From: Kordia aestuariivivens | GTDB taxonomy: Bacteria; Bacteroidota; Bacteroidia; Flavobacteriales; Flavobacteriaceae | Assembly: GCF_014397005.1 (NCBI RefSeq) | Contig: NZ_JACGWS010000023.1 | Location: 1-54,277, forward strand | Length of the DNA: 54,277 nucleotides | Direction of reading: 5' to 3' | In this document: piece after piece, positions 1-8,112 of the stretch | Position numbering within the stretch: position 1 is the stretch's first letter | How the letters are laid out: each line of letters opens with the position of its first letter | The notes under the pieces: model-generated | Told to the model about the DNA's origin: nothing | The model's database searches: none | What the model saw: the letters and a program-made list of their open reading frames with translations, nothing else | Position numbers and translations under genes: made by a program

Positions 1-319
1 AACTTACAACATTGCGTGCGTCTTGCAGACTTCTCAATGTTGAGTTAGAACTATTGATTCTTGAGATCCCGTTATGCAACGGGATTAATTCAACTTACAA
101 CATTGCGTGCGTCTTGCAGACTTCTCAATGTTGAGTTAGAACTATTGATTCTTGAGATCCCGTTATGCAACGGGATTAATTCAACTTACAACATTGCGTG
201 CGTCTTGCAGACTTCTCACTATTGAGTTAGAACTATTGATTCTTGAGATCCCGTTATGCAACGGGATTAATTCAACTTACAACATTGCGTGCGTCTTGCA
301 GACTTCTCAATGTTGAGTT
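1..319 (+). repeat. 91-bp tandem array of structured units (array 1)
   Basis: Three full units (1-91, 92-182, 183-273) and a partial fourth (274-319) repeat with an exact 91-bp period. Each unit folds into two hairpins. Hairpin A in unit 1 nests three stems: AACT/AGTT (1-4 with 43-46), AACATTG/CAATGTT (8-14 with 35-41) and GTCT/AGAC (20-23 with 27-30). Hairpin B pairs ATCCCGTT (66-73) with AACGGGAT (78-85) around a 4-base loop. Unit 3 has two substitutions in the 3' arm of the middle stem (near 218-222); otherwise the copies look identical. The array starts at the window edge, so it may be longer. There is no ORF in it, and it is not CRISPR because the whole unit repeats. A second array at 47814-48029 has the same plan with different bases. 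Confidence 0.9.
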
Positions 320-329
320 TCATTAAGGT

Positions 330-357
330 AAAAGAGGAGTTTTGCAACTCCTCTTTT
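330..357. terminator. Strong hairpin terminator closing array 1
   Basis: A perfect 12-bp stem (AAAAGAGGAGTT with AACTCCTCTTTT) encloses a 4-base loop. It lies directly after the last repeat unit and 46 bases beyond the stop of the minus-strand S8 protease, so it could end transcripts from either side. The sequence leading into it (TTTCATTAAGGTAAAAGAG) is echoed before the terminator of array 2. Confidence 0.75.
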
Positions 358-403
358 GAATAGTCTAAATGCAAGATTACCTAAACCTAATTTAAACTAT
401 AGG

Positions 404-1705
404 TTAGTCCGGAATGTGTTTTGAGTATTGTATTTCTGATAAATTTATATCGTAGATACTATTTTCTATAACTGTCATTTTTAAAGCAATTCCAGACATT
501 CCATTTGTATATAGTGTTCCACTATATCCAGAGGTTAATGCTGCTGAATATGAAGTTCCGTTTACATATAGTATTTCATTGTTATAAGTGAAAGGAATAT
601 TTTCGCCTGGTGCGGCAATATCTACAGAAATGGTTCCTCTGTTAGAGAAAGCTGCCAAGCCAGAATTACTGTTTGGCGAATTAGCTACATCCCACACAGA
701 TGCATTGGGATTGTTATATCCAGAATTTCCATTTCTTAATGCGGCAATTGCCAAGATATTTTCACTTTCATAGGAAGAAGGAAAGTGTGGTGTTGTATCA
801 TTATTAAACCCTTTGTTTCCTGCAGATGTTACTACCAATATATCTACTGCTTCGTCTATGAACTTTTCTAGCAATTCACGATTATGATGATCCCAACCAA
901 AACTCATGTTGATTATATTTACATCTGGTTTATTTGCTGCAAATTGGAATCCGCATAAGGCATCAAAATAGCGAATGTTTCCTGTTTCGTCTGCCACTTT
1001 TACGGGTAATATTTGGTAATTTATAGTTGCTTGTTCAAATTTAGAAGCAATTAGTTTTGAAACAATCGTTCCATGCCTTCCCTGATGATCATCGTATGGA
1101 TTGTTATTATCTCTCACAAAATTCCAACCAAACAGTTCGGTGTATCCATTATTGTTACAACCATTTTGATCACTATTGTATAAAAAAGGTTGTGTAAAAC
1201 CTTCGTAATCATACATGATCCCTGTATCTAAGACTGCCACGGTTACGCCTTGATTGGTTGCAACACGTTTGAGTAATCCATCATCAGTACTTGCGATACC
1301 TGCAAAATCGACAAACATAGTTTCACTTATTTTAATGTTTGGATTAAGTTCTGCACCTTCAATTTCTTCATCTGATTTAGCTGTTGCCTTTTTCTCTTCC
1401 AAACCGCCACCACTAGACTGTTGTTTACTAAAAACCCAAAGTTCTAAGTTTGGATCAGCGCATTCGCATTTTTTATATTCTAAAATATTGTATTGGGCTC
1501 TTTTTATTATTTTTTCAGCTTCCGTAGTTCCTTCTGGATATAAGATAACCAGTTCGTTCCCTACTTCGTTTGCACTTGACGCGCCTCCTTTTTGTGTAAT
1601 TTCTTCTTTTGCAATTTCAGTTTCTTCGGTATTGATTGCTTCTTTTTGACAACTAACAAACGTCATCAATAGCAATGCAAAACAGTATACTACTACTTTT
1701 TTCAT
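404..1705 (-). CDS. S8 family serine protease (subtilase), lipoprotein
   Basis: A 433-aa subtilisin-like endopeptidase. The triad is visible as Asp160 (VAVLDTGI), His211 (GRHGTIVSKL) and Ser385 (NGTSYSAAL), with the oxyanion Asn296 in TSAGNKG. The N-terminus (MKKVVVYCFALLLMTFVSC) is a lipoprotein signal with Cys19 as the lipidation site, so the enzyme is probably anchored in the envelope. Residues 20-130 are a variable, charged prodomain-like region. There is no T9SS tail, unlike the neighbouring metalloprotease. It is monocistronic or co-transcribed with the upstream metalloprotease gene, although a terminator-like hairpin at 1757-1786 separates the two. The substrate is unknown. The family assignment is firm; the role (peptide processing, nutrition) is open. 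Confidence 0.9.
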   Translation of the reverse strand: MKKVVVYCFALLLMTFVSCQKEAINTEETEIAKEEITQKGGASSANEVGNELVILYPEGTTEAEKIIKRAQYNILEYKKCECADPNLELWVFSKQQSSGGGLEEKKATAKSDEEIEGAELNPNIKISETMFVDFAGIASTDDGLLKRVATNQGVTVAVLDTGIMYDYEGFTQPFLYNSDQNGCNNNGYTELFGWNFVRDNNNPYDDHQGRHGTIVSKLIASKFEQATINYQILPVKVADETGNIRYFDALCGFQFAANKPDVNIINMSFGWDHHNRELLEKFIDEAVDILVVTSAGNKGFNNDTTPHFPSSYESENILAIAALRNGNSGYNNPNASVWDVANSPNSNSGLAAFSNRGTISVDIAAPGENIPFTYNNEILYVNGTSYSAALTSGYSGTLYTNGMSGIALKMTVIENSIYDINLSEIQYSKHIPD

Positions 1706-1756
1706 AATTCTTTACGTTTAAATTAATTAATGTAATAATGGTTTAGGTATGATAAA

Positions 1757-1786
1757 AATTCCAGCCAACCGAAATTGGCTGGAATT
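1757..1786 (-). terminator. Terminator after the metalloprotease gene
   Basis: Stem AATTCCAGCCAA paired with TTGGCTGGAATT around a 6-base loop. Read on the minus strand it is followed by a T run, 22 bases after the stop of the M12-type protease. Confidence 0.75.
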
Positions 1787-1808
1787 CTCTTGCATTATTT
1801 ATATATGT

Positions 1809-4800
1809 TTACTCTATAATAACTTTCTTAGTGATGGTTTCTTTGTCTGTAGTGATCACGAAGAAATACATTCCTTTGCTTAATACAGATTTACCATTCC
1901 AAGATATTGTAATTGATTGATTTTCAATACGATTTTCATTGAAAGTTTTGATTAGTACTCCATCAAAACGATATACTTTTACAGTAAATGGCGTTTTGTC
2001 GTTTCCTGAAATTTCAATGTTCATATTACCGTCATTTGGATTCGGCGAAATCTTAGCAGACGTTTTCACGCTAGTACCTGGGCCTGGTTCTTGTGGTCTT
2101 GTATCACAACTTCCACATGCTAAATCAGACCAAACAATTTCGTCCTTACATTTAACTCCAACTCTCCAGCTAAAGCATCCTGATTGGTTGATGAATGGTA
2201 ATTGGAACGAAGTTCCTGTAACTTCCCATCGACTTGAAGTCGGGTTAGCACCACCTCTACAACATGCAGGATCGTCCCAATTTACTTCTACAGTATATGT
2301 TTGCGTAGCATCACCTGTCCAAGTTAGATTTGCTCTTCTACAGTCGTATTGTAAGTTTGTAGGTACTCCACATGGATCTTCACATTCGTAGAAGAAACAG
2401 TCTTGGTACACACATTCTTTTCCATACTCTATATTTGTAGCTGTAAAACAAACTGGTCCAGCCATTGGTAATGGAAATGCTCTCATAGCTCCAAATCCAC
2501 CATCTGACCAACTGAATGTATCATAAATACTTAAATCAATTGGATCTCCGTTAGCATCTACCAATTCTATGAATACAATTCCTAATTCACACGGATCACA
2601 ATCTTCACCATCAACACGAGCGTTCATATACGCATGTAAAAGATCTAATTCATCTTGCAACTGACTTACAGCCTTCGATTCTATTGATTTTTCCATTCTT
2701 TCTTTTATAGACGCTTCATACGTTAGTAATTGATCATCTGAAGGACATTCTAGTACTTTGATAAAGATATCTTCATCACAGCAATCTTCAAGGTATGTGA
2801 TTATATACTCACATCCATTTGGATAGGTAATGGTTGCTTGCCAATGTTCTCCTGGAGATGCATAAATCCAATCTGCAAGAATATTTTCATTTACCGCAGT
2901 ATCTAAATTATCCCAAGAGATAATAACTCCACCAGCTGAGGTAATAGGTGTTCCGTCTGCACTCAGTACATGTATTGGCCACTGATCAGCAGTACATACT
3001 ACTTCTGGACAGTTTGGATGTTGCCAATATGGAACAATTTCAGGTTCGTCATCACAACAAGTAGAAATTACAATATCATCAATACTCATTTCTGATTGGC
3101 TTGTACCATCAGAAGCATTTGCCATGAATGGGAATATCCATAAATGAGTATAATCTGCATCTGGTGTAAATTTAAGTGTTACATTTTGCCAATTGTTTAG
3201 ATAATCTCCCATAGTATTTTGGAAAATAATTTGTCCATTAGGCGTTGCAGTAACATTTCCTGGGCTATTTGTAGCCACTAAATTTACAGTTGCATTATTT
3301 GCTACATTAGGATCTCCTGTATTTCTATCATCTGTAAGAAGTCTGAAACAAATATCATACGTTACACCTTCTTCGAAGTTAAAGTTAGCTTCAATAGCTT
3401 CTCCACCGCCGCCATACGACCACATCCAAGCAAAACGATCTACTCCATGTAATGAAGGAGAACCAGCTACTGCTGTCCAATCTACCACACAACCGTCTCC
3501 GAATGCTGTACTTCCTGTACAAGATGCGTTATCAAAGTTTCCGTTAGATAATAAGTTATTATCTGCATCACAACAGTTTTCATGTGTACAAGGAGTTACA
3601 TTAATCGTTACCGTTTCATTAAAAGGATCATCACAAGTATCAATACCTGCGATATCTACAGTAAATGAATTAGTTCCTCCTGGCTGTACACAAAATACAC
3701 CTGCAGAAGGACTTGTAACATTCCCATTGCTTGTGTAAGTTACAGACGAAACATCGCCATTTGCAGCTACCGTTACACATTGGAAAAGACATTCTTCAAT
3801 TGTATAAGAACCTGGAGATGTAATTGGTGCTCCGTTAATTGTATAAGAAACTTCTGCTGTACAATTACCTTCACATTCATCTATACAATCTGCATTGGCA
3901 ACAGTATTTCTGATAACATTTCCTGGTTGCGTTCCAAATCCATTACTCATAGGAAAAGTACCATGCCCATAGCTATCAAAATAACTCATAATAGTTGGTG
4001 TCACGTTTGTGATTCCTGGCGCTGTAAAACAAGGTTGTGGATTGTTTGGCGTTCCACTTGGTAAAACACTTCCGTAATCATCAATCTGTGTACTGTTTCC
4101 ATTCCAAACACAATCATGTGTATGTCTTGATCCTAGATTGTGACCAATTTCATGTGTTACTACTTTTACTTGACGAGAGTACGTTGGGTAACTCGCAAAA
4201 GATGGAAATAATGAAGTATGTCCATACGATGCATTTTCACTACATAATCCGTTAACAAACGCTACTCCACCTGCAGAACTACTTCTGTAAGTTAGTAAAT
4301 GAGCCAAGTCGCCATTATAAGCCGGTCTCGTTGTTCTAAATGTAAATAAATTTGTCACAGAAGATGAACTTGTATATGGATCTTGTGTATCCCATACAAA
4401 GATTTCAGAAATTTCAACATTGACACTTTCATTTAGATAGATGGTTGCTGTTTGATTGAACAATCCTATTACAAAATTTTCAACATCAGCTGTATTACTA
4501 CTAAAGTGCTGATAAATATCATAATCTACTTCAAAGTATATTTTAATACACTTATCCATAGAGTCACTTGGGTTAGAAGTCATTATATCTCCAACAGTAT
4601 ATGGTAAAGCATCTCCACCACCAGCATCTACTTCATCACAAGCAAACGATTCGTTTTGTACATTTTCTGAATTGAAAATGATATGCGAATCTTTATTTCT
4701 TAATTTTCCAATGTTGTAAGATCCTTTTCCTTCTATGGAAACAGTTCCCATCATTTGAGAATTAAAAAAACTAACTGCAACAATACTTGTACTTTCTTTC

Positions 4801-5213
4801 CCTCTAACAATTCCTCGATAATGCTTTGCAATATCATTTTTAGAATGCTCTTTTCCAGAAAGTGTGGTAACTGTGTAATCGTAAAAAGATTGAGAAACTT
4901 CTACAAGATCAACAACCACTGAGAAGTTTGTCTCTAATGGAAGTGTCATTGAAATCGCTCTCTTTTTCTGATTGGCTAAGGAATTTTGGAAAAAATCCTG
5001 ATTGTACATAAATAAGGAAACTTTTGAAGCGTCCTTGAGACCTGTTAATTGCTCTTTGTTTTCCTGTAGTTGTATAAGACTACTAACATCTGTAAATGAT
5101 GTTCCTTTTGCCTTAGTATTGACTACTTCTGCAGCCACAGGTTTTAACGTTTGAGCAACCATGAATGTCATTCCAAATAATAGGAGCAACATTGAAACAT
5201 AAACTTTTTTCAT
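1809..5213 (-). CDS. Secreted M12-type (reprolysin-like) zinc metalloprotease with T9SS sorting domain
   Basis: A 1134-aa secreted protease. Residues 1-20 are a signal peptide (MKKVYVSMLLLLFGMTFMVA), followed by a propeptide of about 180 residues. The catalytic domain carries the extended zinc motif HEIGHNLGSRH near residue 354 and a Met-turn (TIMSYFDSYG) about 55 residues later. Beyond it are Cys-rich and beta-rich modules, one resembling a jelly-roll binding domain (about 555-720) and a fibronectin-like segment (about 955-1040). Residues from about 1050 form a type A T9SS C-terminal domain (ISPNPNDGNMNIEISG ... KKVIIE). The protein is expected outside the cell. It diverges from the ECF sigma gene, with 165 bp of shared upstream DNA, so the sigma/anti-sigma pair may control it. 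Family assignment is strong; the target is unknown. Confidence 0.9.
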   Translation of the reverse strand: MKKVYVSMLLLLFGMTFMVAQTLKPVAAEVVNTKAKGTSFTDVSSLIQLQENKEQLTGLKDASKVSLFMYNQDFFQNSLANQKKRAISMTLPLETNFSVVVDLVEVSQSFYDYTVTTLSGKEHSKNDIAKHYRGIVRGKESTSIVAVSFFNSQMMGTVSIEGKGSYNIGKLRNKDSHIIFNSENVQNESFACDEVDAGGGDALPYTVGDIMTSNPSDSMDKCIKIYFEVDYDIYQHFSSNTADVENFVIGLFNQTATIYLNESVNVEISEIFVWDTQDPYTSSSSVTNLFTFRTTRPAYNGDLAHLLTYRSSSAGGVAFVNGLCSENASYGHTSLFPSFASYPTYSRQVKVVTHEIGHNLGSRHTHDCVWNGNSTQIDDYGSVLPSGTPNNPQPCFTAPGITNVTPTIMSYFDSYGHGTFPMSNGFGTQPGNVIRNTVANADCIDECEGNCTAEVSYTINGAPITSPGSYTIEECLFQCVTVAANGDVSSVTYTSNGNVTSPSAGVFCVQPGGTNSFTVDIAGIDTCDDPFNETVTINVTPCTHENCCDADNNLLSNGNFDNASCTGSTAFGDGCVVDWTAVAGSPSLHGVDRFAWMWSYGGGGEAIEANFNFEEGVTYDICFRLLTDDRNTGDPNVANNATVNLVATNSPGNVTATPNGQIIFQNTMGDYLNNWQNVTLKFTPDADYTHLWIFPFMANASDGTSQSEMSIDDIVISTCCDDEPEIVPYWQHPNCPEVVCTADQWPIHVLSADGTPITSAGGVIISWDNLDTAVNENILADWIYASPGEHWQATITYPNGCEYIITYLEDCCDEDIFIKVLECPSDDQLLTYEASIKERMEKSIESKAVSQLQDELDLLHAYMNARVDGEDCDPCELGIVFIELVDANGDPIDLSIYDTFSWSDGGFGAMRAFPLPMAGPVCFTATNIEYGKECVYQDCFFYECEDPCGVPTNLQYDCRRANLTWTGDATQTYTVEVNWDDPACCRGGANPTSSRWEVTGTSFQLPFINQSGCFSWRVGVKCKDEIVWSDLACGSCDTRPQEPGPGTSVKTSAKISPNPNDGNMNIEISGNDKTPFTVKVYRFDGVLIKTFNENRIENQSITISWNGKSVLSKGMYFFVITTDKETITKKVIIE

Positions 5214-5272
5214 AATTAAAATGTTTGGTTTTTGGTTATCCCTACTCTATTTTGGTTAAAGGCTTTTCGGGT

Positions 5273-5315
5273 TTCCGCCCATGAAATGAATTAATTCATG
5301 AGATAGTTCCGCCCA
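5273..5315. promoter_or_regulatory. Palindrome and direct repeats between protease and sigma genes
   Basis: The 165-bp divergent intergenic region holds a perfect 14-bp palindrome, ATGAATTAATTCAT (5286-5299). It is flanked by two copies of TTCCGCCCA (5273-5281 and 5307-5315) 34 bp apart. Such a layout is consistent with a regulator site serving both directions. No experimental motif is known to me for it. Confidence 0.35.
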
Positions 5316-5378
5316 AGATGTTTTGTTACCCGATTTATTTCATTAAATTTAGAACTGCCTTTTGCAAACCCTATTTTT

Positions 5379-5936
5379 ATGTCAAATGATGCTTATTTTA
5401 TTGAAGGTCTTCGCTCTGGAAAAGAGACTGTATTGCAAGAAATATATGATCAGTTTTTTTCAAAGGTTAAAACGTTTGTTTTACAAAACAAAGGGACTAT
5501 TACTGATGCCGAAGATGTTTTTCACAACGCCCTAATACAATTGTATATCCGTCTAAAAAACAGGCAACTAGTAATTAAATCTTCTTTTGAAGCGTATCTT
5601 TTTACTACTTGCAAAAACCTTTGGCGAAGAGAATTAAATAAAAAACGGGTAACAAAATCCAATGTTGTTGAACTTGAAGACAAAGAAACAGAAAATGCTT
5701 ATGCATTGCTAGAGCAAGAACAGTGGGAATTGTATATTGAAAAGTTTCAATTACTCTCTGAAAATTGCAGAAAAGTATTGACATTATTGTTTGGTGGTAC
5801 TTCGTATGAAGAAATCGTGGAAACGTTTTCGTATGCATCAAAAGTAGTTGCTAGACAACGTGTTTTTAAATGTAAAGCTAAATTAACCAAGCTAATTAAG
5901 GAAGACACTAAGTTTTCCAAAATAAAGAAATTATGA
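5379..5936 (+). CDS. ECF-type RNA polymerase sigma factor
   Basis: A 185-aa sigma-70 family protein of extracytoplasmic-function type. Region 2 (about residues 20-85) contains DAEDVFHNALIQLYIR and the -10-binding stretch with FTTCKNLWRRELNKK. Region 4 (about 120-175) has the helix-turn-helix LLFGGTSYEEIVETF...RVFKCKAKL. Its stop overlaps the start of the next gene by 4 bases (ATGA), a sign of translational coupling to a cognate anti-sigma protein. It diverges from the secreted metalloprotease and may drive it. Length and domain order are normal for the family. Confidence 0.88.
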   Translation: MSNDAYFIEGLRSGKETVLQEIYDQFFSKVKTFVLQNKGTITDAEDVFHNALIQLYIRLKNRQLVIKSSFEAYLFTTCKNLWRRELNKKRVTKSNVVELEDKETENAYALLEQEQWELYIEKFQLLSENCRKVLTLLFGGTSYEEIVETFSYASKVVARQRVFKCKAKLTKLIKEDTKFSKIKKL

Positions 5937-6748
5937 GTTTTGATGACCAAACCTATTCCCGAATTGCGTCATATTTGAACAATGAGATGAATGAAGCTGA
6001 AAAAGCTGCCTTTGAAGTCCAACTTGAAAATGACGCCGAACTTGCTTCGTTTGTTGATACGTTTTCGACACTAGAAGGTGTGTACAACGAAGACAAATGG
6101 ACTGTAAAAAGTAATGCAACAATTGCAGAAGTGAAAGCACTTGCCAATGCGTTTAGAGCCGATGATGTTGCTGATGTATCTAAAAAGATTCGTGCTATTC
6201 AGCAACACACAACAAATCAAGAAACAACTTCAAGAAGCAGAAAGTCTTACTTCTATTATATTTCATCTGCTGTTGCGATCGCCGCAGTATGTACGTTGTT
6301 TTATTTCTCGTTTATGCAATCTATCACCGCAGATGATGCGTTTGAGCAATACCACGATTGGGCGAGTTTACCTTCGTTTCAAACAAAAAGTGACACCAAC
6401 AACAATCTAGCGAAAGCGAGCACTTTATTTCAAGAAGAAAAATACCAAGAAGCTTTATCAATTTTTACAACATACGCACAAGAAAGTGCCACTTACAATC
6501 CGCAAATACAATTGTATATCGGAGTTTCACACATGGAACTTGAGAATTATCAAGAAGCTCTTCAAACATTTAACCAATTACAAAACAGTAATACCGTAGA
6601 TGATCATAAAGCATATTGGTACACAGCTTTGACGTATTTGAAACAAAATGATGCTGAAAATGCTAAAAAAGTATTGAAGACTTTAGTTGAAAATCCAAGC
6701 AATTATAATTACGAAAAAGCCAAAGAATTGCTCAAAAAGTTAAAATAA
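5933..6748 (+). CDS. Membrane anti-sigma-like protein with periplasmic TPR domain
   Basis: A 271-aa protein coupled by a 4-bp overlap to the ECF sigma gene. Residues 1-75 resemble the helical N-terminus of Bacteroidota anti-sigma factors (YSRIASYLNNEMNEAEKAAFE). One transmembrane helix lies at about 103-125 (YFYYISSAVAIAAVCTLFYF). The C-terminal half (about 155-271) has two or three tetratricopeptide-like helical pairs (FQEEKYQEALSIFTTYA, MELENYQEALQTFNQL, LKQNDAENAKKVLKTL). The expected topology puts the sigma-binding part in the cytoplasm and the TPR sensor in the periplasm. I infer the anti-sigma role from position and topology; the TPR assignment is clear. Confidence 0.75.
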   Translation: MSFDDQTYSRIASYLNNEMNEAEKAAFEVQLENDAELASFVDTFSTLEGVYNEDKWTVKSNATIAEVKALANAFRADDVADVSKKIRAIQQHTTNQETTSRSRKSYFYYISSAVAIAAVCTLFYFSFMQSITADDAFEQYHDWASLPSFQTKSDTNNNLAKASTLFQEEKYQEALSIFTTYAQESATYNPQIQLYIGVSHMELENYQEALQTFNQLQNSNTVDDHKAYWYTALTYLKQNDAENAKKVLKTLVENPSNYNYEKAKELLKKLK

Positions 6749-6884
6749 TACAAAAATCTTCCTCATTTTTATAAATTTCGATAACATATTCGGTTTTTTA
6801 TAGGTGATACTCATCCATACACTTGTAAGAAAATAAAAAAAGCCTTTAATTTGAGTAGACCAAAACTTGAATTACTTAAAAATT

Positions 6885-8102
6885 ATGAATAAAGAGCTCT
6901 TAGAAAAAAAGTTAAAAGAAATTGATCAAATTATTAAATCGAAATATAAAGAAGAAACGCAAATAGGAGTTTTAGCAGGACTCGCTGGTGTTTCGTTATT
7001 TCAGTTTTATTATTCCAAATATCTTGATATTGACGATCACGCTGATATTGGTGTAGAAATGTTAACCGATTGTATTGATAAAATTAATGAAGGATATAGT
7101 TATCCAACATTCTGTACAGGAATTGCAGGAGCAGGTTGGGTTTTAGATCATTTGGAGCAAGAAGAATTTATGGATGCTGATAATGACGATTTACTTCCTG
7201 AGTTAGACCAGTATATTCACACATTTATGGTGACTGATATGAAAAATGGAAATTACGATTTCCTTCATGGTGCCATTGGATATGCTTTTTACTTCTTAAA
7301 TCGATACCGAAATACAAAATCAGACGAATTAAAAGCTAAATACGTCACGTTCCTTAATGAATTTATGGAATTGCTAGAAGGCTTGTCTGAAGATGATGGC
7401 GATGGAAAAACTAAATGGGAATCTGAATTAAGCATCGAAACCAAAGAAAGAGGATACAATTTGAGTCTTTCTCATGGAATGTCGAGCATTGTCGGAATCT
7501 TAACAAAACTCCATGTATACGACGATTTCAAAGCGAAAGCTGAGCCAATGTTAAAAGGCGCTATCAAATACATCATGAGTCATAAAAGTCCTGAAGAAAA
7601 GCCATACTCTATCTTTCCAAGTTGGGTAACTGATGAAAAAGAAGCTGAAAACGGGCAAAGCCGTTTGGCATGGTGTTATGGTGATCTTGGTGTTGGGATG
7701 CGTTTTTGGTATGCTTCAAAAACATTAAATGATAAAGAATTAGGAGCTACTGCACTTGAAGTACTAAAACATTCTGCTGCAAGAATCAAGCAAGAAGATA
7801 GTTTGGTAAGAGATGCGGGAGTTTGTCATGGTTCGTACGGAAATGCACAAATGTTCTTACGTATGTACCGAGAAACTGGTGAACAAGAATTTAAAGATGC
7901 TTTTGAATTTTGGATGCAGGACGGAATCGACAGAGGAATCCATGAAGATGGATATGCAGGATACATGCAATGGAAAGGTGTTGATAAAAGTTGGGCGCCA
8001 GAAACATCACTGCTCGAAGGAATTGCAGGAATTGGACTTTCCATCCTTGATTATTTAGCAGATTACAATACAAATTGGGATGAATGTTTAATGATAAGTT
8101 AA
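6885..8102 (+). CDS. LanC-like lanthionine synthetase (cyclase)
   Basis: A 405-aa LanC family zinc enzyme, which adds Cys thiols to dehydrated Ser/Thr to close (methyl)lanthionine rings. The zinc ligands are visible as Cys264 (AWCYGDLG), Cys314 and His315 (VCHGSYGNA). The repeated GxxG/HG elements of the alpha-toroid also appear (LSHGMSSIVGIL, LEGIAGIGLSIL). I start at ATG 6885 (MNKELLEKKL); a longer reading from TTG 6867 adds six residues with no family support. It is the first gene of the lanthipeptide operon, 10 bp before the LanB gene. The length is normal for stand-alone LanC. Confidence 0.9.
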   Translation: MNKELLEKKLKEIDQIIKSKYKEETQIGVLAGLAGVSLFQFYYSKYLDIDDHADIGVEMLTDCIDKINEGYSYPTFCTGIAGAGWVLDHLEQEEFMDADNDDLLPELDQYIHTFMVTDMKNGNYDFLHGAIGYAFYFLNRYRNTKSDELKAKYVTFLNEFMELLEGLSEDDGDGKTKWESELSIETKERGYNLSLSHGMSSIVGILTKLHVYDDFKAKAEPMLKGAIKYIMSHKSPEEKPYSIFPSWVTDEKEAENGQSRLAWCYGDLGVGMRFWYASKTLNDKELGATALEVLKHSAARIKQEDSLVRDAGVCHGSYGNAQMFLRMYRETGEQEFKDAFEFWMQDGIDRGIHEDGYAGYMQWKGVDKSWAPETSLLEGIAGIGLSILDYLADYNTNWDECLMIS

Positions 8103-8112
8103 CAAGAAACAG

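Noticed and set aside
1-319. CRISPR array
   Set aside because: The whole 91-bp unit repeats; there are no unique spacers and no cas genes in the window.
588-1649. Plus-strand ORFs opposite the S8 protease
   Set aside because: They are shadows of the protease frame without family features or plausible starts.
6867-6884. TTG start for LanC
   Set aside because: The six extra residues (MNYLKI) have no family support; ATG 6885 gives MNKELLEKK, a normal start.
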